Shown: positions 58,149 through 64,000 of the stretch, one piece after another
Layout of the letters: each line of letters starts with the position of its first letter
Numbering within the stretch: position 1 is the first letter of the stretch
Source: Mycobacterium palustre
GTDB taxonomy: Bacteria > Actinomycetota > Actinomycetes > Mycobacteriales > Mycobacteriaceae
Direction of reading: 5' to 3'
DNA: 64,000 bases
NCBI RefSeq assembly: GCF_002101785.1
Contig: NZ_LQPJ01000100.1
Coordinates: 1 to 64,000, forward strand
The notes under the pieces: generated by a model
Told to the model about the DNA's origin: nothing
Database searches by the model: none
Seen by the model: only the letters and a program-made list of their open reading frames with translations
Program-made: the position numbers and the translations under genes

Positions 58149-59726
58149 ATGACCCGGCGTCGCTCCCCCACCGCCCGGGTGGCCGCCGCGTACCGCAGGA
58201 TCGCCGAGGTCGACCGGCCCGAAGTATGGATCACCCTGCGCCAAGAGGCCGACGCACTCGCCGATGCCGCCGAGGTCGAGCGGCGGATCGCGGCGGGCGA
58301 AAACCTGCCACTCGCCGGACTGGTAATCGCCGTGAAGGACAACATCGACGTCGCGGGCCTGCCCACCACCGCGGGGTGCCCCGAGTTCGCCTACCGGCCC
58401 ACTGTCACCGCCGCCGCCGTCGACCGGCTCCGCTCCGCCGGGGCGGTGATCCTGGGCAAGACCAACCTCGACCAGTTCGGCACCGGGCTCGTCGGCACCC
58501 GCAGTCCCTATGGGGCCGTGCGCAATTCCCGCGACCCGCGCCTCGTCGCCGGGGGCTCCAGCTCCGGTTCCGCGGTGGCCGTCGCGCTGGGCATCGCCGA
58601 CGTCGGCGTCGGCACCGACACCGCGGGATCGGTTCGCGTTCCCGCCGCGCTCAACGGCATCGTCGGGATCAAGCCCACCCTCGGAATCGTCCCGACGCAC
58701 GGTGTGGTCCCGGCGTGCGCCAGCTTCGACGCCGTCTCGGTGCTCGCGGCAGACCTCGGCACGGCCAGCGCCGCGGCCGCGGCGATGGCCGGCCCCGATT
58801 CCCGCGACCCGCGCAGCCGCGCCTGGCCCGCCGACGTTCGGCTCGCCGCCCCCAGCGCGCCCCGGGTCGCGATCCCCCAGTCCGCCAACCTGGCCGCGCT
58901 GAGCGACGCCTACCGGCGGGCGTTCGAAACGAGCGTCGCCCGGGCGGCCGAGGCGGGGCTGACCGTCGAGCCTCTCGACATCTCGGTGCTGCTCGACGCG
59001 GCCCTGCTGCTCTATGACGGCGCGTTCGTCGCCGAGCGCTACGCCGCCGTCGGAAAATTCCTCGCGACCCGGCCGGCGGGAGCGGATCCCGTTGTGGCGT
59101 CGATCATTTCGGGTGGATGCGCGGTCACCGGCCCCGCGTTCGCCGCCGATCTGGATGCGCTGGCACGCGCGCGGGCCGAGGCCGGCAGGCTCCTCGACGG
59201 TTTCGACGCGTTGCTGTTGCCCAGCACCACCGAACATCCCACGCTGGACGAGGTGCGGGCCGACCCGTATTCGATCAACCGCCGCATGGGCACCTACACC
59301 AATTTCGGCAACCTGCTCGACATGGCCGCGGTCGCCGTGCCCGGCGCGCCGACGGCCACCGGCGCTCCGTTCGGGGTGACGGTCGTCGTGCCGGCTTTCG
59401 CCGACCAGGTCGCCGTCGACATCGCCGCGCGGCTGAGCGGCACGACGCCGGCGTTGCTGACGCAAACCGGTTGCGACGTCGTGCTATTCGGTGCGCAGGC
59501 GACGACGCGGCAGCTGCTCGAAGGGCTCGGCGCCCGCTACGCCGGACGGGTCGGCGCCACGGCTGCCGGCGCGCCCCGGGGCGACCTGTTCCGCGTCTCC
59601 GAGGCCGGCCTGGGCCGCCTGGTGGCGTCACTTCCGGCGCCCGCCACGGTCGGCCGGTTCGCACTCGACGACGCGCGCAGCGCCATCGGGTTGACGGCCG
59701 CCCCGTCACATCCACAGCTTGGCTAG
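58149..59726 (+). CDS. Amidase-signature enzyme, allophanate hydrolase-like
   Basis: A 525-residue amidase. The Ser-cisSer-Lys triad is K63 (AVKDNIDVAG), S137 (GGSSSGS) and S161 (GTDTAGSVRVP). After the amidase domain, residues ~440-525 form a short extra domain (FGAQATTRQLLEGLGARYAG) similar to the N-terminal part of the allophanate-hydrolase C-terminal domain, so AtzF/DUR2-like chemistry is plausible. No urea carboxylase is adjacent. An ATG at 58131 would add 6 residues. It overlaps the end of the convergent lipoprotein gene by 21 bp. Confidence 0.85.
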   Translation: MTRRRSPTARVAAAYRRIAEVDRPEVWITLRQEADALADAAEVERRIAAGENLPLAGLVIAVKDNIDVAGLPTTAGCPEFAYRPTVTAAAVDRLRSAGAVILGKTNLDQFGTGLVGTRSPYGAVRNSRDPRLVAGGSSSGSAVAVALGIADVGVGTDTAGSVRVPAALNGIVGIKPTLGIVPTHGVVPACASFDAVSVLAADLGTASAAAAAMAGPDSRDPRSRAWPADVRLAAPSAPRVAIPQSANLAALSDAYRRAFETSVARAAEAGLTVEPLDISVLLDAALLLYDGAFVAERYAAVGKFLATRPAGADPVVASIISGGCAVTGPAFAADLDALARARAEAGRLLDGFDALLLPSTTEHPTLDEVRADPYSINRRMGTYTNFGNLLDMAAVAVPGAPTATGAPFGVTVVVPAFADQVAVDIAARLSGTTPALLTQTGCDVVLFGAQATTRQLLEGLGARYAGRVGATAAGAPRGDLFRVSEAGLGRLVASLPAPATVGRFALDDARSAIGLTAAPSHPQLG

Positions 59727-60797
59727 CGCGTCGGCGAGGGATTCGGGGTCCTGCTTGTCGGTGTTGCAGGTGACGGCCAGGGCCGTGTGGCGATCCCTGC
59801 TCACGCGGAACGCCGTGACGAATCCGGCCCAGGCGCCGTCGTGGTCGAGCTTGCCGTCGGCCAGCAAATAGATGCCCGCGCCGTAGCGGTCCGCGCCGCC
59901 CGGCTCGGTCGGCACCGCCCCGGCGAGTTGGGCGTCGCGCAGCCGCGAGCCGCCCACCCGGCCGGTCCGGTAGTTGTCCGCCCAGGCCACCAGCTCGCGG
60001 GGGGTGGTCTGAATCCCGCCGTCGCCCACCTGCTCCCACAGGGATTCGGTCGGGCGGTAGCCGCCGGTGACCTTTTCGTACGCGACGGCCTTGTCGGGGA
60101 TCGGGCCGGTGGGATCCAGCACCATGGCCAGGCCGAGCGGCCGAAAGACCCGCTCGGCGAGGAAGCGCGGCAGCGGTTCTCCCGCGACCCGGCGGACGAC
60201 CTCGCCGAGCAGCAGGTAGTTGGAGTTGGAGTACTCGAACGCCGAACCGGGCTGGAATTCCAGCTTCGGCACGGCGGCGAGGGCCCGCAGGGCCTGCTCC
60301 TGGCTGGTGCGGTCGCCGATTTGGAAACCCTGCGCCTCGAGCAGCCCCACGTACTCGGGGATGCCGCTTGTCTGGTGCATCAGTTGCCCGACGTCGACGC
60401 CGGCGCCCCACGCCGGCAGCTCGGGCAGGTACCGGGAGATGGGGTCGTCGAGGGCCAGCTTCCCCTCGTCCACGAGCAGCAGCAGCGCGGTCGCGGTGAA
60501 TTGCTTGGAGACCGACGCGATGTCGAACACCGTGCGCGGGGTGATCGCGGTGCTGGCCGACATGTCCGCGACGCCGCGAACCCCCGTCCAGGCCACGTTG
60601 CCGTCGACGCCCACCGCCGCCGAACATCCCGGCGCATGAGCCTTGACGTTGTCGTCCAGCACCTTCTGGCTGTCACGCGCCTTAACGTCGGCCTGACCCG
60701 TCGTGCCGGAGGAGGCGGCGCCGGGCGCTGCGGGATGGCCACCGCCGCAGGCGCCCACCACCAGCACGGCCACCGCGACCAGTGACGCCCGTATCAT
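59706..60797 (-). CDS. Beta-lactamase-family serine hydrolase lipoprotein
   Basis: A 363-residue lipoprotein. Signal MIRASLVAVAVLVVGAC with lipobox Cys17, followed by a serine-rich linker and a class C beta-lactamase/esterase-like domain: S95-x-x-K98 (DIASVSKQF), Y-x-N (EYSNSNYLLLG) and GHDG-like AWAGF near the C-terminus. Such mycobacterial lipoproteins act on the cell surface as esterases or peptidases. ATG at 60812 would extend it by five residues. The stop overlaps the amidase gene. Confidence 0.87.
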   Translation of the reverse strand: MIRASLVAVAVLVVGACGGGHPAAPGAASSGTTGQADVKARDSQKVLDDNVKAHAPGCSAAVGVDGNVAWTGVRGVADMSASTAITPRTVFDIASVSKQFTATALLLLVDEGKLALDDPISRYLPELPAWGAGVDVGQLMHQTSGIPEYVGLLEAQGFQIGDRTSQEQALRALAAVPKLEFQPGSAFEYSNSNYLLLGEVVRRVAGEPLPRFLAERVFRPLGLAMVLDPTGPIPDKAVAYEKVTGGYRPTESLWEQVGDGGIQTTPRELVAWADNYRTGRVGGSRLRDAQLAGAVPTEPGGADRYGAGIYLLADGKLDHDGAWAGFVTAFRVSRDRHTALAVTCNTDKQDPESLADALAKLWM

Positions 60798-60881
60798 GCT
60801 GTCCCACAACATGCATGAATGATCGCGTCCCGATCGCCGTCCCCGCAGCGGAATCGCGTTTTGCGCCGCGGCGGCGGGCGG

Positions 60882-60887
60882 TAGGGT
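60882..60887 (+). promoter_or_regulatory. Leaderless -10 box for the SRPBCC gene
   Basis: TAGGGT, 7 nt before the ATG at 60895; TTTTGC (60859-60864) 17 bp upstream may be the -35. Confidence 0.5.
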
Positions 60888-60894
60888 ACGCGGC

Positions 60895-61365
60895 ATGCCG
60901 GGTAGGAAGTTCTCGTTCGAAATCAACCGGACCAGCAGCGCGCCCGCCGCCGCGTTGTTTCGGCTGGCGACCGACGGCGCCAACTGGTCGAAGTGGGCGA
61001 AGCCGATCGTCGTCCAGTCGAGTTGGGCGCGCCACGGCGATCCGGCACCGGGCGGTGTCGGCGCCATCCGCAAGGTCGGGATGTGGCCGGTGCTGGTCCA
61101 GGAGGAGACCGTCGCATACGAGCAGGATCGCCGCCACGCCTACCGGCTGATCGCGCCGTCGACCCCGGCCAAGGGCTACTCGGCCGAGGTAATCTTCACG
61201 CCAAAGCCCAACGGGGGCACAGACATTCGCTGGACCGGCTCGTTCACCGAGGGCGTGCGGGGGACCGGCCCCCTGATGCGGGCCGCGCTCGGCGGCGCCG
61301 TGCGGTTCTTCTCCGGCCGGTTGGTGCGCGCGGCCGAGCGTGAGTCGAGCGCCCCGCGGCAGTAA
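60895..61365 (+). CDS. SRPBCC-family protein 2
   Basis: A 156-residue START/SRPBCC helix-grip protein: SFEINRTSSAPAAALFRLAT (first strand and helix), WSKWAKPIVVQSSWARHGDP, and a C-terminal helix GPLMRAALGGAVRFFSGRLV. It likely binds a hydrophobic ligand; identity unknown. It is only distantly similar to the SRPBCC gene at 2095. Transcribed from a leaderless promoter, and separated from the next convergent gene by a hairpin. Confidence 0.83.
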   Translation: MPGRKFSFEINRTSSAPAAALFRLATDGANWSKWAKPIVVQSSWARHGDPAPGGVGAIRKVGMWPVLVQEETVAYEQDRRHAYRLIAPSTPAKGYSAEVIFTPKPNGGTDIRWTGSFTEGVRGTGPLMRAALGGAVRFFSGRLVRAAERESSAPRQ

Positions 61366-61389
61366 AACCGTTGATGCCCAAGGGTTTTA
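61363..61389. terminator. Bidirectional intrinsic terminator-like hairpin
   Basis: TAAAACC / GGTTTTA arms (61363-61369 and 61383-61389), 13-nt loop with an inner TTG/CAA pairing. T-runs are present on both strands. It lies between convergent genes; this is the most typical terminator in the window. Confidence 0.6.
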
Positions 61390-61394
61390 GGGGG

Positions 61395-61703
61395 CTAGGG
61401 GTCGTTGGCCTGCTGCTCGTCCAGTTGAGCTTGCTGCATCCCCTGCTCGAATTGCTGCTCGGCCTGCTCGTTTTGCAACTCGGCCTGCTGCTGGGCCTGC
61501 AGCATCTGTTGCAGTTGGGCCTGCTCGGTATCGGTGTCGGTGTCGGTGGCGAAGGGGCCGTGCGCCGGGGTGGGCAGCGCCACGGTGGCCTGTGAGGCAT
61601 CAGGGCACGCCACATTGGAAAGCGCGAACGACGCCAGCGCCGCGGCCCCGGCGACGGTGAGCCGGAAAGTGGGTGACCGCCGGCGGTGAAGTGTGGACAG
61701 CAT
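61395..61703 (-). CDS. Small secreted glutamine-rich protein
   Basis: A 102-residue exported protein. Residues 1-33 form a signal (RRRSPTFRLTVAGAAALASF); cleavage is likely near SNVAC-PDA. The mature 65 residues contain a TDTDTDT run and then a helical segment of mostly Q, E, A, L and N (QLQQMLQAQQQAELQNEQAE). Similar Q-rich small secreted proteins exist in mycobacteria, but I cannot name the family. Its composition suggests a coiled coil. Confidence 0.65.
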   Translation of the reverse strand: MLSTLHRRRSPTFRLTVAGAAALASFALSNVACPDASQATVALPTPAHGPFATDTDTDTEQAQLQQMLQAQQQAELQNEQAEQQFEQGMQQAQLDEQQANDP

Positions 61704-61791
61704 GCTTCATGCTTGCGCGGCGCGCTAGCTGTCACCTTTGCAGCGCCTATCGCCCGAATGTGAAATCAGCCGTTGCAGCGTCGTTCGACGG

Positions 61792-61819
61792 TTGTCGCGG
61801 CGGCCCAAACTCGTAGGCT
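61792..61819 (+). promoter_or_regulatory. Putative leaderless promoter of the FAD monooxygenase
   Basis: TTGTCG (61792-61797), 16-bp spacer, TAGGCT (61814-61819), 7 nt, GTG at 61827. Confidence 0.45.
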
Positions 61820-61826
61820 TGCGTGA

Positions 61827-63388
61827 GTGATCGATGTCGTCGTCGCGGGCGCCGGCCCGAACGGGCTGATGCTCGCCGGCGAGCTCGGGCTGGCCCGGAT
61901 CCGCTCGGTGGTGTTGGATCCGCTGCCGGGGCCCAATCCGGGCCGGCGCGCCAACGGCATTGTGGGACAAGCGGTTCGGTTGCTGGACCACCGCGGACTG
62001 TATGGCCCGCTGGCGCAGACCGACGACCCGCCGCGGCCCAACCCGCGCGCGATGTTCGCCGCGTTCCCGCTCGATCTGACGCTGGTTGCGGACCCGCAAG
62101 TGTTCCTGCTGCCGGTTCAGCAGCCCAGGCTGGTTCGCGTCTTCGCGGACCGCGCGCGCGAGCATGGCGCGACATTCGTTGGGGCCACAGGCTAACCGGC
62201 TTCGGCCAGCACGACGAGGCCGTCACCGTCGAAGTCACCGGCCCCGAGGGGCCCTACGTTCTGACGGCCAGGTATCTGATCGGCGCCGACGGGGGCACCA
62301 GCACGACACGCAAGTTGGCCGGCATCGATTTCCCCGGGATGTCGTCGCACGACTTGGTCGCGCGGCTCGGGTTCGGCGTGCTACCGCCCGACAAATGGAT
62401 CGACCCGCACGGCGGCGGCCCGGACATCCCCGGATTCGGCCGCGTGCCGCCCCTGCAGTTCCACCGCGCGGACCACGGCGTCTTCGCCTACGGGGCGCTC
62501 GGCGGCCGGGCGGCGGTGATCGTCTTCGAACTCGACAGGGCGGCCCGCGAAGAACCGCCAGACGAACCCGCGGACGAGCCGCCGATGAGCCTGGCCGAAC
62601 TCGAGGCCAGCGCCAAGCGCGTGCTGGGCGCCGACGTGCCGCTGCGACCCGTATCCCCCGACGCGCCGTTGGATCTGCGCCGGTTCTTTGGGATCAATTC
62701 CCGGCTGGTCTCCCGATTCCGAGCGGGACGGGTGATCGTGCTCGGCGACGCCGCGCACGTCCACTCCCCCATGGGCGGGCCGGGCCTCAACCTCGGGCTG
62801 CAGGACGCGGCGAACCTCGGCTGGAAGCTGGCCGCCGTGCTCCACGGCCGCGTCCCGGCGGCGCTGCTCGACACCTACGAGGCCGAACGCCGGCCCGCCG
62901 CCGAGCGGGTCATCATGCACAGCCGGGCCCAGCTGGCCCTGGTCCGGCCCGGGCCGGAGGTCACCGCGCTGCGCCAACTATTCGCCGAACTTCTCACCGA
63001 CCCGAAGGTCGTCGAACGGCTCAGCGATGTGATATCGGGGGCCGAAAACCGTTACGCGACAATCGATGACGCGCACCCGCTGGCAGGGCGCTGGGTGCCG
63101 GACTTCGGGATCGAAAACGCCGGCGGCACAAGGCGAATCGCCGAGCTCGCCCGCGACGGGCGGCCGCTGCTCGTCGATTTCACCAACGGGGGCGCCGCGG
63201 CGCAGGCGGTGGCGGATGTGGCCGGCGAGCTCACCGTCGCCGCGGGACGGCCCGTCGGCGACGTGCCGGCCACCGCCGTGCTGGTCCGACCCGACGGTTA
63301 CGTGGCGTGGGCGTCGTCCGCGCTCACCCCGGGCGCCGACGAACTGAAGAAGTTACGGGGCGCGCTGGCACGCTGGTTCGGCATCTGA
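61827..63388 (+). pseudogene. Group A FAD monooxygenase, broken by a one-base frameshift
   Basis: The first part (61827-62195) opens VVVAGAGPNGLMLAGELGLA, the FAD GxGxxG fold, and ends abruptly after AREHGATFVGATG. From about 62172 the next frame continues without loss as RWGHRLTGFGQHDEAVTVEV to 63388, with the DG motif YLIGADGGTSTTRKLAG and the GD motif IVLGDAAHVHSPMGGPGLN. Insertion of one base near 62171-62176 (GCGACATTCG) would restore a ~520-residue phenol-hydroxylase/PgaE-like enzyme. An assembly or base-calling error remains possible. Confidence 0.85.
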
Positions 63389-63407
63389 GCCGCGGGCCGT
63401 TCGGCCG

Positions 63408-64000
63408 CTACGTGGAGCCTTTCTCGCTTTCGTACTTCTTGGCCATGTGCTCGATGGCCTGCAGCTGCGTCTGCGCGAGATCGTCGCGCACCTGACCGGC
63501 GCGCGCGGCGGCATCCAGCGTCGGTTGGGCCTGCCCCTGGAAGTGCGGCATCACCTCGGCGGCGAACAGTTCGGCGGAGCGCTTGGTGGCGGCCGGGTTG
63601 GCCCACTCGTGGCCCATCTGCAGGAAGCAGCCGAAGCCGCCGGACTGATCCCAGAGCCGCTGCACCTGCGCCCGCGCCCGCTCCGGGGTGCCGATCACGC
63701 CGGCGCCGTTGTCGTTGATGATGTCGATCATCTCGTCGAGCTGTTCGCCCGGCATGGTCATCTGGGGGAAGGCCGCCACCTTTTGGAAGTAGCGGAACCA
63801 CGGCTCGATACCGAATTTGACGTCGGCGCGGGCCTGTTCGTCCGTCTCCGCGATATGCATCGGCCCGACCAGGCTCCAGTTCTTGCGGTCGACGCGGGTG
63901 CCGAAGGCCGCGGCGCGCTCCTCGGCGATGCCCCAGTGGTAGGCCAGCGCGTCGAAGCCCTCGACGATCAGCGTCGCCCCGATGGACAGCAGCCCGATGC
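63408..64000 (-). CDS. LLM-class flavin oxidoreductase 4 (partial, 5' end outside window)
   Basis: The C-terminal ~197 residues of a luciferase-like oxidoreductase; the start lies beyond 64000. Visible: GLLSIGATLIVEGFDALAYH, SLVGPMHIAETDEQARADVK, NDNGAGVIGTPERARAQVQR, SGGFGCFLQMGHEWANPAAT. These are clearly homologous to LLM 2 (GWRMCGPMHIAESEEQARRD, AHEWANREAT), so this is another member of the same branch. The C-terminus ends EHMAKKYESEKGST. Confidence 0.85.
   Translation of the reverse strand, partial: IGLLSIGATLIVEGFDALAYHWGIAEERAAAFGTRVDRKNWSLVGPMHIAETDEQARADVKFGIEPWFRYFQKVAAFPQMTMPGEQLDEMIDIINDNGAGVIGTPERARAQVQRLWDQSGGFGCFLQMGHEWANPAATKRSAELFAAEVMPHFQGQAQPTLDAAARAGQVRDDLAQTQLQAIEHMAKKYESEKGST

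Overview
The window is a high-GC (roughly two-thirds G+C or more) chromosomal segment from a Mycobacterium. The evidence is a PPE protein, the furA-katG pair with its leaderless promoter, MmpL and PapA lipid genes, a FadD31-like fatty acyl-AMP ligase, a Rv2525c-like DUF1906 protein, many F420-type luciferase-like oxidoreductases and a KstR-type box. Gene content looks like a slow-growing non-tuberculous species, possibly of the M. avium complex, but the species cannot be fixed from sequence alone. No tRNA, rRNA, CRISPR array, phage or insertion sequence was seen.

Layout. 0-5.6 kb: thioredoxin-like protein, a CsbD/coiled-coil stress pair, an SRPBCC-alcohol dehydrogenase operon, a MOSC protein and a DUF732 protein. 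5.7-12.6 kb: a PPE-SVP protein with a C-terminal SHOCT-like segment, a methyltransferase, a cupin, a Rieske-FAD oxidoreductase, a coiled-coil protein and an L,D-transpeptidase lipoprotein. 12.7-16.4 kb: furA-katG and a DUF1906 protein. 16.4-20.3 kb: a compact GT4 / methyltransferase / terpene-cyclase-fold protein / methyltransferase locus behind a promoter with a 16-bp palindrome. 20.4-31.9 kb: a cutinase, then a catabolic cluster (three LLM oxidoreductases, enoyl-CoA hydratase, TetR, AhpD-like, GntR, SDR, HpaB-like protein, double-domain acyl-CoA dehydrogenase). 32.6-38 kb: GH16 glucanase, TIGR00027 methyltransferase, secreted protein, MDR reductase, CycA-like permease. 39-48.7 kb: CitA/CitB-type two-component system, then papA, two tandem WS/DGAT-like acyltransferases and mmpL. 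49-56.3 kb: HsaA/DszC-like flavoprotein, NYN protein, tpx and a block matching the order I recall for M. tuberculosis Rv1932-Rv1925 (tpx to fadD31, without mpt63). 56.7-64 kb: AtoE-like transporter, amidase, serine-hydrolase lipoprotein, small proteins, a broken FAD monooxygenase and the 3' part of another LLM gene.

The most interesting signals are regulatory. A 16-bp palindrome occurs three times, at the divergent LLM/enoyl-CoA hydratase promoter, in front of tetR, and in front of a second LLM operon, and in at least two cases it fits between the -35 and -10 boxes. This defines a likely local TetR regulon for an unidentified catabolic pathway. Separately, a 60-bp sequence is repeated (88% identical) upstream of mmpL and papA, and its core recurs at the promoter of the CitA-like kinase, which ties the two-component system to the lipid locus.

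Four genes are broken: an epimerase and a GlxA-type regulator each by one premature stop, a FAD monooxygenase by a one-base shift, and a DJ-1/PfpI gene by a shift and truncation. Many starts lie 6-8 nt after a TANNNT -10 box, the usual mycobacterial leaderless pattern.
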